DNA of 49,582 nucleotides from Streptomyces sp. MBT65 (GCF_016612545.1 NZ_JAENRY010000021.1:1-49582); one strand, 5' to 3'; positions 15,348 to 23,093 are shown, counted from the stretch's first letter. Notes: generated by a model not told the origin, from the sequence alone. A program made the numbers and translations.

Positions 15348-16496
15348 ATGCCCTTGCACGAGCACCTCCAACGTCCCCTGTCCAGACGGGGGTTCCTCGC
15401 GGCGGGCGCCGCGCTCGGTCTCGCTTCCGGCCCGGCCTCGGCCGCCACACAGTCCCGCCCGTTCGGCCGCTACGGTTCACCTGCCGCGCGTCTCACCCCG
15501 CTCACCCTGTACGTCGACCCGCGTGGCCGGGGCGACTTCACCACCGTCCAGGCCGCCGTCACCGCCGCGACCGGCGCCGGGTACACCCTGGTCATCGCGC
15601 CCGGCGTCTACCGGGAGACGGTCACCGCCGGCGTCACCGACCCGGCGACCGGTCAACTCTCCGACGCGGCAAGCGAGATGACATGGCTCGGCGCCTCCGA
15701 GAACCCGCGTGCCGTCGTCATCGTCTACGACAACGCCAACGGCACCCGGAAACCCGACGGTTCGGGCACCTACGGCACCTCCGGCTCGGCCACGACGCTG
15801 ATCCGCACCGACGGTTTCACGGCTCGCCGGATCACCTTCGCCAACGACTGGCTGCGCGCCGACCACCCCGACATCACCGGCACGCAGGCGGTCGCGATCA
15901 AGGTGCAGGGCGACCGGTCCGCGTTCTTCGACTGCCACTTCCTGGGGCACCAAGACACCCTGTACGCCGACTCGTTGGCCCTCGGTGTCTTCGCCCGCCA
16001 GTACTACGCGCGCTGCTACGTCGAGGGGGACGTCGACTTCGTCTTCGGACGGGCGACCGCCGTCTACGACCACTGCCACTTCCGGACGCTCGACCGCGCC
16101 GACCTGGCGACGGCACCGTACGGCTTCGTCTTCGCGCCCTCCACGGCGGTCGCCAATCCGCGCGGATACCTGGTGACCCGCAGCCGGGTGAGCAGCCAAG
16201 CCCCGCGCGGCTACTACAAGTTGGCCCGGCCCTGGGTGCCCGGCTCGGACACCACCGCGCATCCGATGCTCACCGTGCGGGACACCGCGCTGGGCGCGGG
16301 GATCGACGCGGTGGTGCCGTACACCAACATGTCCGACACCTATCCCTGGCAGAGCCAGCGGTTCGCGGAGTACCGGAACACGGGCCCGGGTGCCGCGATC
16401 AGCGTCCCGGAGAACAGGCCCCAACTCACCCCGGAGCAGGCCGAGTCGGCGACGCCCGAGGCCTGTCTCGGCGACTGGAAGCCGGGGCGGAGATGA
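15348..16496 (+). CDS. Secreted pectinesterase (CE8), first copy
   Basis: This 382-residue protein has a twin-arginine signal (SRRGFLAAGAALGLASG) ending near residue 33. The CE8 beta-helix motifs are present: GTYGTSGSATTLIRTDGF, GTQAVAIKVQGDRSAF, GHQDTLYAD with Asp203, EGDVDFVFG with Asp230, and KLARPWVPG with the substrate Arg. It should de-esterify methylated polygalacturonate so that the pectate lyases can act. Its stop overlaps the start of the second pectinesterase (ATGA). Confidence 0.94.
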   Translation: MPLHEHLQRPLSRRGFLAAGAALGLASGPASAATQSRPFGRYGSPAARLTPLTLYVDPRGRGDFTTVQAAVTAATGAGYTLVIAPGVYRETVTAGVTDPATGQLSDAASEMTWLGASENPRAVVIVYDNANGTRKPDGSGTYGTSGSATTLIRTDGFTARRITFANDWLRADHPDITGTQAVAIKVQGDRSAFFDCHFLGHQDTLYADSLALGVFARQYYARCYVEGDVDFVFGRATAVYDHCHFRTLDRADLATAPYGFVFAPSTAVANPRGYLVTRSRVSSQAPRGYYKLARPWVPGSDTTAHPMLTVRDTALGAGIDAVVPYTNMSDTYPWQSQRFAEYRNTGPGAAISVPENRPQLTPEQAESATPEACLGDWKPGRR

Positions 16497-17521
16497 CCCT
16501 GCGCAGACGCACACTCCTGACGGGGATCGTCGGAGGCCTCGTGTCCGCCGGCGCGGCACCGGCCTTCGGTCTCGACCGGCGGCGGGTCCTGCACGTGCGG
16601 CCCGGAGACTCGGTCCAGGCGGCCGTGGACGCGGTGGACGGCAACGGCTGGATGATAGTCGTGCACCCGGGGACGTATCGTGAGGTCGTCAACGTGCCGA
16701 CGGACAAAGGCGAGTTGACCCTGCGCGGCGGTGGGCGCGATCCACGAGACGTCGTCATCGTCCACGACAACGCCAACGGGACGCAGAGACCGGACGGTTC
16801 GGGGACGTACGGTACGGCGGGCTCCGCGACCTTCACCTCGGCGGCGCCCCGGCTGACCGTACGGAACCTGACCCTCGCCAACGACTGGCTGCGCGCGGAC
16901 CATCCGGAGATCACCGGGACGCAGGCCGTGGCCGCGTATGTGACGGGTGACCGCTCGCGGTTCTCGCACGTCCGGTTGCTGGCCCACCAGGACACCCTCT
17001 TCGTCGACACCTCGGCGCTGGACGCCTTCGACCGGCAGTACTTCACCCACTGCTACATCGAGGGAGACGTCGACTTCGTCTTCGGGCGGGCCACCGCCGT
17101 CTTCACGGACTGCCACTTCCACACCCTCCAACGGGACGTGGCCTTCACACCCAAGGGCATGGTCTTCGCCCCGTCCACAGCCCGTGCCAACCCGCACGGC
17201 ATCCTCGCGGTCCGCTCGCGGATCACCTCCGGCGCCGAGGACGCCGCGTACAAGCTGGCCCGGCCGTGGGTCCCGTCGTACGAGACGACGGCCTGGCCGT
17301 CCCTCGTCATACGGGACACGCGGATCGGGCCCGGCATCGACCCGGTCGCGCCTTACATCAACATGCGCGACGCCTACCCCTGGCAGTCGATGCGCTTCCA
17401 CGAATACCGCAACACAGGCCCGGGCTCCGTGATCACCGTCCCGGAGAACCGGTCCCAACTCACCGCCGCCGAGGCCGCGTTGCACACCCCCGCGACCTAT
17501 CTCGGCGACTGGTGTCCCTGA
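16493..17521 (+). CDS. Secreted pectinesterase (CE8), second copy
   Basis: This 342-residue paralogue of the preceding gene also has a twin-arginine signal (LRRRTLLTGIVGGLVSAG). Matching motifs are AHQDTLFVD with Asp167, EGDVDFVFG with Asp194 and KLARPWVPS. It differs in the catalytic block (AHQD instead of GHQD) and is shorter at the N terminus. The pair probably arose by tandem duplication and then diverged, possibly for different methylation patterns. Its start overlaps the previous stop, so the two enzymes are made together. Confidence 0.93.
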   Translation: MTLRRRTLLTGIVGGLVSAGAAPAFGLDRRRVLHVRPGDSVQAAVDAVDGNGWMIVVHPGTYREVVNVPTDKGELTLRGGGRDPRDVVIVHDNANGTQRPDGSGTYGTAGSATFTSAAPRLTVRNLTLANDWLRADHPEITGTQAVAAYVTGDRSRFSHVRLLAHQDTLFVDTSALDAFDRQYFTHCYIEGDVDFVFGRATAVFTDCHFHTLQRDVAFTPKGMVFAPSTARANPHGILAVRSRITSGAEDAAYKLARPWVPSYETTAWPSLVIRDTRIGPGIDPVAPYINMRDAYPWQSMRFHEYRNTGPGSVITVPENRSQLTAAEAALHTPATYLGDWCP

Positions 17522-17564
17522 AGTCCCCCTGTTCGCACCCGTACGAGGAAAGGACCGCACTCCT

Positions 17565-18677
17565 ATGTCTCGTCGTACCGCTCTCACTCTCGGCACGGCC
17601 CTGGCGTTCGGCGCCGGGCTGGCCGTGCTCCCCACCCAGGCGCAGGCCGCCACGGTCGTCGTCGACACGACCGCCGAACTGACCAGCGCGATCTCAAGTG
17701 CCACCGCCGGCACGGTCATTCAGGTGCGCGGCGGCACGTACTACCCGACGGCCACCCTCCAGTCCACGACGAACGGCACGTCGTCCTCGCCGGTCACGCT
17801 CACCGCGTACGGCTCGGAGACGGTCAAGATCGACGGTTCGTCACTGTCGTCGGGGTCCTGGATCTTCAAGCTGACGGCGGACTACTGGAACGTCTCCAAC
17901 CTGACCTTCCAGAACTCCCCGGACAGCGCGGTCGTCTGCCAGTCCTGCACCGGCACCAACTGGAACAACGTCAAGACCATCAACGGCGGCGACTCCGGCT
18001 TCACGCTCACCGGCGACGGCACCGTCAACAACACGGTCAAGAACCTTGACTCGTACGGCAATTACGACGCCGCGACACATGGCGAGAACGCGGACGGCGT
18101 CGCCATCAAGTTCGGCTCCGGCAGCGGGAACCTCGTCACCGGCGCACGGCTGTACAACAACTCGGACGACGGGATCGACTTCTGGTCCTTCTCCACGCCC
18201 GTCACCGTCGAGCACACCTGGTCCTTCGGCAACGGCGTCAACCGCTGGTCCGACTCGGCGTTCGCGGGTGACGGCAACGGCTACAAGCTGGGCGGTGACG
18301 GCGAGGTCGTCGCGCACGTCATCAACAACTCGGCCGCGTGGGGCAACGCGGGCAACGGCTTCACCGAGAACTCCAACACCGGTGCCCTCGTGATCAACCG
18401 CACCACCGCGTACGCCAACAGCAAGTGGGGCTACTACTTCGCCACCAGCTCCGCGAAACTCGGCAAGAACCTCGCGGTGAGCAACGGCGGCGGCTCGGTC
18501 AGCAAGGGCTCCGCGGTCACCTCGGCCGGCAACAACTGGGACTCCGGCATCTCCACCCCGTCCTTCGTCTCCACGGACGCGTCGACGACGTACAACGCGC
18601 GCTCGTCGAGCGGCACGCTGCCGGCGACGACGTTCCTGACCACCGGAAGCACGACGATCGGGGCGACGATGAACTGA
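17565..18677 (+). CDS. Secreted right-handed beta-helix pectate lyase (PL9-like), first copy
   Basis: This 370-residue protein has a signal peptide ending at TQAQA. The PL9 features are ENADGVAIKFGSGSGN (calcium-binding Asp), NNSDDGIDFW and DGNGYKLGG, where Lys241 matches the catalytic Lys of PL9. The repeated NNSAAWGNAGNGFTENSNTGALVINRT segment is typical of the helix coils. Family members are exo- or endo-acting pectate lyases. A close paralogue lies at 20987. A hairpin at 18687-18717 separates it from the convergent immunity-like gene. Confidence 0.9.
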   Translation: MSRRTALTLGTALAFGAGLAVLPTQAQAATVVVDTTAELTSAISSATAGTVIQVRGGTYYPTATLQSTTNGTSSSPVTLTAYGSETVKIDGSSLSSGSWIFKLTADYWNVSNLTFQNSPDSAVVCQSCTGTNWNNVKTINGGDSGFTLTGDGTVNNTVKNLDSYGNYDAATHGENADGVAIKFGSGSGNLVTGARLYNNSDDGIDFWSFSTPVTVEHTWSFGNGVNRWSDSAFAGDGNGYKLGGDGEVVAHVINNSAAWGNAGNGFTENSNTGALVINRTTAYANSKWGYYFATSSAKLGKNLAVSNGGGSVSKGSAVTSAGNNWDSGISTPSFVSTDASTTYNARSSSGTLPATTFLTTGSTTIGATMN

Positions 18678-18686
18678 CCAGTGCGG

Positions 18687-18717
18687 GGGCCCAGTTCGGG
18701 TGTCTCGGGCTGGGCCC
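18687..18717. terminator. Bidirectional hairpin between PL9 and the toxin-immunity remnant
   Basis: GGGCCCAG (18687-18694) and CTGGGCCC (18710-18717) form a perfect 8 bp stem with a 15-base loop between convergent stop codons. Confidence 0.65.
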
Positions 18718-18723
18718 ACGTCC

Positions 18724-19185
18724 TCACCGGACCGTCACGAAGCTCACGATCGGGCCGTCCTCCGAATCGGTCGCGGCGACCTCGAAGGCGCGGTCCGGGA
18801 AGGCGTCGGTCAGGGAGCGCCGCCATGAGGCCCCGATGTCCTCGGCCAACGCGAGTGCACCGGCCTCGGATTCGTGGTCGTCCGGGATATCGATGTAGAG
18901 CCACAGCCGCAGCTGATTCAGCATGGCCTCGACCGACGTCGCGTCGCCCCCCAACTGCTCTTGCCAGGCGCGGAAGTTGTCGGGCTCGTAGACGCGGTCC
19001 CACAGCACGCAGCCGTCCACCTCCACGAATCGCGGCATGAATACACGGGAGAACGCGGCCCATTCACCCAGGCCCGCCTCTTGCGAGAGATAGTCCAGAT
19101 AGTCGGTGCCACCGCCTATCGCTGCCGTCCACTCCCTGACGTCCGGGATGCTCTGGGGGTCCATGGGGTTCTTCTTCTCGCTCAC
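18724..19185 (-). CDS. Acidic hypothetical protein, probable immunity protein of a polymorphic toxin
   Basis: This 153-residue, strongly acidic cytoplasmic protein starts at a GTG that overlaps the stop of the toxin-domain remnant (GTGA). Features include FVEVDGCVLWDRVYEPDNFRAW, LWLYIDIPDDHESEAGAL and a terminal DGPIVSFVTV. Small size, acidity, position directly after a toxin C-terminal module and tight coupling are what polymorphic-toxin immunity genes show. I do not recognise the exact family. It is intact although the toxin gene before it is broken. Confidence 0.6.
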   Translation of the reverse strand: MSEKKNPMDPQSIPDVREWTAAIGGGTDYLDYLSQEAGLGEWAAFSRVFMPRFVEVDGCVLWDRVYEPDNFRAWQEQLGGDATSVEAMLNQLRLWLYIDIPDDHESEAGALALAEDIGASWRRSLTDAFPDRAFEVAATDSEDGPIVSFVTVR

Positions 19186-19638
19186 TGAGGAAGCTCGTCG
19201 GGCCGGGCGGCCCGGGGCATCTTGTTCCAGGTGAGGAACACCTGACCGGTCTTGGGATTCACGTTCTTCGACGTCTCCAGCACATGGGGTGCCGGCACCC
19301 CACCGTGCGGCTTGGAACTCGGATCCACGTCGACCCGCTTGTTGGGAAGGCCTTGATCGTCGTAGACAGCGTAGGCCGTCACGGTTCCGTCATCCTTGCG
19401 CCGCACCAGGATCTCGTCCGGCTTGGCCGACTGGGGAAACGGCCGCTGTGCGGGGTCGCGTTGGACAGATCGATGCCGCACTTCGGGGCCAGAATTTCCC
19501 GAACGCCTCGATCACGGCGTCCGCGAAGGTGCGCCAGGCGGTCGCCGCCGACCGCAGCTTCCCGGAGTCGGCCTCCGGCCACCAAAGCCCCAGATGCAGC
19601 AGGATCTTCCGGGCCTCGTCCTCAACGCTCACCGGCAC
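19182..19638 (-). pseudogene. Decayed polymorphic toxin gene: N-terminal start joined to a C-terminal toxin-type module
   Basis: Two reading frames hold pieces of one protein. The 5' piece (from about 19632, GTG) reads VSVEDEARKILLHLGLWWPEADSGKLRSA-like sequence, ending near EAFGKFW. This resembles the N terminus of large Streptomyces CpnT-like/WXG-linked toxins. The 3' piece (about 19490 down to 19182, another frame) reads SAKPDEILVRRKDDGT, KRVDVDPSSKPHGG and VPAPHVLE, resembling a type 24-like toxin C-terminal domain; that family name is from memory. Intact relatives are many hundreds of residues long, so most of the middle is missing and a frameshift separates the ends. It overlaps the upstream WXG-like gene and the downstream immunity gene. 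Confidence 0.6.
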
Positions 19639-19873
19639 CGTCCGCCTTCGTGACCTTCACTTCGGTGAACATCCCGGCGATCAACTCGTCGTTGTCGACA
19701 TGGCCGTCCACCATGTCGTTCTCCCAGGGCTCGCCCAGCCCGTCGAGGGACTCCACGAGCGTGGTCAGCGCCTTGCCCAGATCAACTGCCGCCGTCTGGA
19801 GGTCCGGTGCCGCCCGCTTCAGATCGGCGGTCTTGATGTCGAGGACCTTGGCCGGGTCCTTGCCGTCACCCAT
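19622..19873 (-). CDS. WXG100-like small helical protein next to the toxin remnant
   Basis: This 83-residue, mostly helical protein has DLKRAAPDLQTAAVDLGKAL followed by a central GEPWENDM turn, which matches the Trp-x-Gly-like loop position of ESX/WXG100 partners. In Streptomyces such proteins are encoded just before large LWWP-type toxins and help their secretion. Its ATG at 19873 follows GGGGGA at good spacing. The 3' end overlaps the toxin start by about 11 bases. It probably still makes protein, though its partner is decayed. Confidence 0.6.
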   Translation of the reverse strand: MGDGKDPAKVLDIKTADLKRAAPDLQTAAVDLGKALTTLVESLDGLGEPWENDMVDGHVDNDELIAGMFTEVKVTKADGAGER

Positions 19874-19947
19874 CGAGCGTTCCCCCATTCGCAACTGCGT
19901 CCACGACGGCAGGGGAATCCGACCAAGGGAAGGTCAAGTGGGCCCCA

Positions 19948-19969
19948 AGGGTGGGTAATTCCCCACCCT
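19948..19969. promoter_or_regulatory. Inverted repeat in the divergent region before acid phosphatase
   Basis: AGGGTGGG (19948-19955) and CCCACCCT (19962-19969) make a perfect 8 bp dyad with the loop TAATTC. It lies between the divergent WXG-like and acid phosphatase genes, so it is more likely an operator than a terminator. No T-tract follows. Confidence 0.45.
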
Positions 19970-20075
19970 GTGGGTTATGTATCGATCGGATAAAGGCTCT
20001 CGCCTCCACGGTGTGATGCGCGTAGACAGTCCCTGACCTGGTGCATCACCCATCAGAACCAGATCCGGAGATTCC

Positions 20076-20867
20076 ATGCGGAAGTCCCTTAGAGCGGCCG
20101 CCCTCGGCGCCGCCTGTGTCGTCGCCGGTGCCGCCCTGTACGGCACGGGCGTCGCCACCGCCGGTCAGTCGACCGCGAACTCGACGCACGAGCCTTACAA
20201 CATCGGCCTGTTGTCGAAGGACATCGACACCTACTACGGCACCACGCTCGACAGCAACGGCGTGTACCAGGCCTCGGCGACCAGCCCGTACGCCAAGGAC
20301 CTGGCGCGCATCGACGCGTCGGCGAAGCGGTACATCGACGAGGCCGTCCGCAAGCACCACAAGGGCGTCAAGCCCGCGGTCGTCTTCGACATCGACGACA
20401 CGCTGCTGCTCAGCCTCGACTACGAGAAGAAGAACAACTACGGCTACAGCTCGGCCACTTGGGCCGCGTACGTGGCCCTGGCCAACCGCCCGGAGGTCTT
20501 CGGCACCCCCGAGCTGGTCAAGTACGCCGCGTCCAAGGGCGTCACGGTCTTCTACAACTCGGGTCTGAAGGAGTCGCAGCGCACCTACGCGGTCGACAAC
20601 CTGAAGAAGGTCGGCGCGGACGTCAACCTCGACGCCGCCCACATGTTCCTGAAGGACGCGGACAACCCGCCGTCGTACCTGAGCGCTTGCGCCACTCCGG
20701 GTACCTGGACCTGCACCACCGTCCAGTACAAGTCCGGTACCCGGAAGCACATCGAGGACCTCGGGTACAACATCATCGCCAACTTCGGCGACCAGTACTC
20801 GGACCTCGACGGGGGCTACGCCGACAAGACCTACAAGATCCCGAACCCGACGTACTTCGTCAGCTAG
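20076..20867 (+). CDS. Secreted HAD-family acid phosphatase (class B/PF03767-like)
   Basis: This 263-residue protein has a Sec signal ending near ATAGQ. The HAD nucleophile motif is VVFDIDDTLL with Asp105 and Asp107. A later motif is NIIANFGDQYSDLDGG, the acidic metal-binding block, and TVFYNSGLKESQ is HAD motif II. It should release phosphate from organic esters outside the cell. The protein contains three Cys residues in the SACATPGTWTC segment, which could form a disulphide. A strong terminator follows directly. Confidence 0.9.
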   Translation: MRKSLRAAALGAACVVAGAALYGTGVATAGQSTANSTHEPYNIGLLSKDIDTYYGTTLDSNGVYQASATSPYAKDLARIDASAKRYIDEAVRKHHKGVKPAVVFDIDDTLLLSLDYEKKNNYGYSSATWAAYVALANRPEVFGTPELVKYAASKGVTVFYNSGLKESQRTYAVDNLKKVGADVNLDAAHMFLKDADNPPSYLSACATPGTWTCTTVQYKSGTRKHIEDLGYNIIANFGDQYSDLDGGYADKTYKIPNPTYFVS

Positions 20868-20921
20868 GTTTTCTCCGCCTGCGTGGCAACCCTTTCCGGC
20901 CACGGCGGCGACCAGGAATCA

Positions 20922-20955
20922 GAAACGGGCCGGGGCGGCCCCTCCGGCCCGTTTC
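20922..20955 (+). terminator. Strong intrinsic terminator after acid phosphatase
   Basis: GAAACGGGCCGG (20922-20933) and CCGGCCCGTTTC (20944-20955) form a perfect 12 bp stem with a 10-base loop and end in TTTC. It ends the phosphatase transcript 32 bases before the next gene start. Confidence 0.8.
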
Positions 20956-20986
20956 GTCCTCGTCATCCAGGAAAGGAACCAACGCC

Positions 20987-22141
20987 GTGCGCACGAGCAC
21001 CGGACGCCACCGCAGAACCCGCACCCTCTCGATCGCCGCCGCGGTGGCCGTCGCCGCGGGGGCGGGCGGCGTCTACCTCGGCCTCAACAGCGGTGGCGCG
21101 CAAGCCGCTTCGGCCACGATCACCGTCTCCACCACCGCCCAACTGGAGTCGGCCGTCGCGAACGCCACCGCCGGCACCGTCATCCAGGTCCGCGCGGGCA
21201 CCTACACCCCGGCCGCGACCCTCAAGTCCACGGCGAACGGCACGAGTTCGGCCCGGATCACGCTGGAGGCGTACGGCTCGGAGAAGGTGAGGATCGACGG
21301 TTCGAAACTCCCCGCGGGTCAGTGGCTGGCCGGTATCTACGGCGACTACTGGACCGTCCAGAACCTCACTTTCCAGAACTCCCCGGCCCAGGGCTTCGTG
21401 GCCACGTCGTCGGTCGGCGGCATCTTCAAGAACCTGGTGACGGCGAACAACGGCGACTCCGGCTTCACCCTGCGCGGCGACGGCACGACGAACAACCTCG
21501 TGCAGAACCTGGACAGTTACGGCAACTACGACGCCTCCGGGCACGGCCAGAACGCGGACGGCATCGCCATCAAGTTCGGCTCCGGCACCGGCAACAAGGT
21601 CACCGGCGCCCGCCTCTACAACAACTCGGACGACGGCCTCGACCTGTGGCAGTTCTCCTCGCCGGTCACCATCGAGCACTCCTGGGCGTTCGGCAACGGC
21701 AAGAACCGCTGGAACGACTCCGCATTCGAGGGCAACGGCAACGGCTTCAAGCTGGGCGGCGGAGGCGTCGCGGTTGCCCACGTCGTCAACGACAACGCGG
21801 CCTGGGACAACACCCTCAACGGCTTCACCGAGAACTCCAACACCGGCGCGATCATCCTCAACCGCAACACCGCGTACGCCAACACGGAGGCGGGCTTCTT
21901 CTTCGCGGCGAGCAAGTCCCGGCTGGCCCGGAACCTTGCGGTGGGCAACAAGGGGGGCTTGGACAAGCTCGGTTCGCGCACGGTGTCGGCGGCGAACAAC
22001 TGGGACGGCGGGGTCGCCACTCCGTCGTTCAAGTCCGTGGACGCGACGACGGCGTACGGGGCGCGGTCGTCGAGTGGGGTGTTGCCGTCGACGACGTTCT
22101 TGACGACGGGGTCTTCGGTGATCGGGGCGACGATGAACTGA
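20987..22141 (+). CDS. Secreted beta-helix pectate lyase (PL9-like), second copy
   Basis: This 384-residue paralogue of the PL9 gene at 17565 starts at a GTG behind AGGAAAGGAACC. It has a long signal sequence with an Arg-rich start (TGRHRRTRTLSIAAAVAVAAG). Conserved positions are QNADGIAIKFGSGTGN, NNSDDGLDLW and NGNGFKLGG with Lys255. The copies share the last dozen coding codons almost exactly but differ in the signal peptide and in the second coil (no CQSCTG segment here). It stands apart from the other pectin genes, separated by the toxin remnant and the phosphatase. Confidence 0.9.
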   Translation: MRTSTGRHRRTRTLSIAAAVAVAAGAGGVYLGLNSGGAQAASATITVSTTAQLESAVANATAGTVIQVRAGTYTPAATLKSTANGTSSARITLEAYGSEKVRIDGSKLPAGQWLAGIYGDYWTVQNLTFQNSPAQGFVATSSVGGIFKNLVTANNGDSGFTLRGDGTTNNLVQNLDSYGNYDASGHGQNADGIAIKFGSGTGNKVTGARLYNNSDDGLDLWQFSSPVTIEHSWAFGNGKNRWNDSAFEGNGNGFKLGGGGVAVAHVVNDNAAWDNTLNGFTENSNTGAIILNRNTAYANTEAGFFFAASKSRLARNLAVGNKGGLDKLGSRTVSAANNWDGGVATPSFKSVDATTAYGARSSSGVLPSTTFLTTGSSVIGATMN

Positions 22142-22205
22142 CCTGCCTCGGCGCGGACTTCGCCCCCATACTGACGATTCCGTACGTCACCAAGGGGAGA
22201 GACCC

Positions 22206-22430
22206 ACGGCACAGGACCCCGCGCCGAAGCACCTGACGATCACGTTGGACTTCGACCTCCAGACCCCCAACTCCACGGTGGGCGAAGCCCGGATCAAGGC
22301 GGCCTACAACGCGGCCGTCGAAGTGGCGCTGGAGGCAGCCGCGAAGGAGTTCCCCGAGGGAGGGGCCGACCTTCGGCTTCACGTGGTGGGGAGTCGTCCA
22401 AGTGCCGGTCCACATGTGGACCGGGCCTAG
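22206..22430 (+). CDS. Small hypothetical protein, best start appears to be ACG
   Basis: The frame reads TAQDPAPKHLTITLDFDLQ, then TPNSTVGEARIKAAYNAAVE and a short tail, 74 residues in all. AAGGGGAGAG stands a few bases before an in-frame ACG at 22206, where an ATG would be expected. The nearest canonical choice, TTG at 22245, has no ribosome site and cuts into the protein. So either ACG is used, or a start codon was lost by mutation. The 3' end overlaps a 20 bp perfect palindrome. I do not recognise the family. Confidence 0.5.
   Translation, partial: TAQDPAPKHLTITLDFDLQTPNSTVGEARIKAAYNAAVEVALEAAAKEFPEGGADLRLHVVGSRPSAGPHVDRA
22405..22424. promoter_or_regulatory. Perfect 20 bp palindrome upstream of the CPCC gene
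   Basis: CCGGTCCACA followed by TGTGGACCGG is a perfect 10+10 dyad with no spacer. It overlaps the 3' end of the small ORF and ends 23 bases before the CPCC start. Confidence 0.6.
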
Positions 22431-22447
22431 ACACAAGGATGTAGGCC
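22424..22447 (+). promoter_or_regulatory. Hairpin holding the CPCC ribosome site in its loop
   Basis: GGCCTA (22424-22429) and TAGGCC (22442-22447) pair around a 12-base loop containing AAGGA, and the ATG follows the stem directly. This could modulate translation of the CPCC gene. Confidence 0.35.
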
Positions 22448-22771
22448 ATGACCTTCATCAATGTCCGAGGCGACGCCACGAACGGACCGTACCGCTGTCC
22501 TTGCTGCGGCTTCATCACTCTGACCGAGCGCGGAGCCTACGAGATCTGCCAGGTCTGTTTCTGGGAGGACGACGGCCAGGACGAGCACGATGCGGAAGAG
22601 GTCCGAGGAGGCCCCAACCAGGGTCTGAGCCTTCGAAACGCCCGCCGCAACTACCAGGAGATCGGCGCGTGCAACGAGCGATGCACCCAGTTCACGAGGG
22701 CCCCGCTGCCCCACGAGCACCCAGACAGCGGCACACCGTACGGAACAGGAACCATCCACGGACGGTGCTGA
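22448..22771 (+). CDS. CPCC family cysteine-rich protein
   Basis: This 107-residue protein matches the small cysteine-rich CPCC family. It has YRCPCCGFITLTERG (Cys17, 19, 20), then YEICQVCFWEDDGQDEHDA, the expected second CxxC with Trp-Glu-Asp-Asp. The cysteines probably bind zinc. Family proteins often occur in accessory and toxin-related regions and have no confirmed biochemical function. An extra C-terminal Cys pair (ACNERC) is also present. Translation starts next to the hairpin described above. Confidence 0.88.
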   Translation: MTFINVRGDATNGPYRCPCCGFITLTERGAYEICQVCFWEDDGQDEHDAEEVRGGPNQGLSLRNARRNYQEIGACNERCTQFTRAPLPHEHPDSGTPYGTGTIHGRC

Positions 22772-22804
22772 CGTGGACCGTGCCCTCCGATACGGTCCCG
22801 AGCC

Positions 22805-23047
22805 ATGGCGGATGGCAACGGTGTGCCGGAGAAGGTGGCGTGGGTCCTGGTCCGGGACGACCGGGTATTGGTGACGCGTAGTCACGGCAGAGATCTCTTC
22901 CACCTCCCGGGCGGTCACCGCGGTGGATTGACTCCGTCGAGGGAGATCGCCGAGAAGGCGTGGCTCTGCTACAGCGATCGGGACCGGGTCTCGGCCGTCG
23001 ATGAGATGGCTTTCGACGCGCTTCACGAAGCCGGGCGGATCTCTTGA
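22805..23047 (+). pseudogene. Nudix hydrolase remnant with an in-frame loss of the Nudix box
   Basis: The 80-residue frame keeps a Nudix start (VPEKVAWVLVRDDRVLVTRS, DLFHLPGGHR) and end (LTPSREIAEKAWLCYSDRDR, VSAVDEMAFDALHEAG). In intact relatives about 50-55 residues lie between PGGHR and the LTPS-like segment, including the GETxxxAxxRExxEE box that binds the catalytic metal. Here they are absent while the frame stays open. The protein should be inactive as a Nudix hydrolase. A plausible -10 (TACGGT) lies 8 bases before the ATG, so it may still be transcribed. Confidence 0.7.
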
Positions 23048-23056
23048 TCCAGGGAC

Positions 23057-23086
23057 TTGAGTCTCCAGTAAGGGGAGACGTAAAGC
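23057..23086 (+). promoter_or_regulatory. MerR-type promoter/operator with a leaderless start
   Basis: TTGAGT (23057-23062) and TAAAGC (23081-23086) are separated by 18 bases. GTCTCC (23061-23066) and GGAGAC (23074-23079) form a 19 bp dyad within this region, as in MerR-controlled promoters. The -10 ends 7 bases before the ATG at 23094, so the transcript should be leaderless. Confidence 0.6.
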
Positions 23087-23093
23087 TGAGGGC

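Noticed and set aside
14588..16492. Upstream extension of the second pectinesterase in the same frame
   Set aside because: The extension overlaps the PL1 and first CE8 genes and is Arg/Pro-rich; the ATG at 16493 begins a clear signal peptide.
20684..20693. AGCGCTTGCG in the acid phosphatase gene
   Set aside because: It is only a partial match to the LacI-like core and lies in coding DNA without any link to sugar genes.
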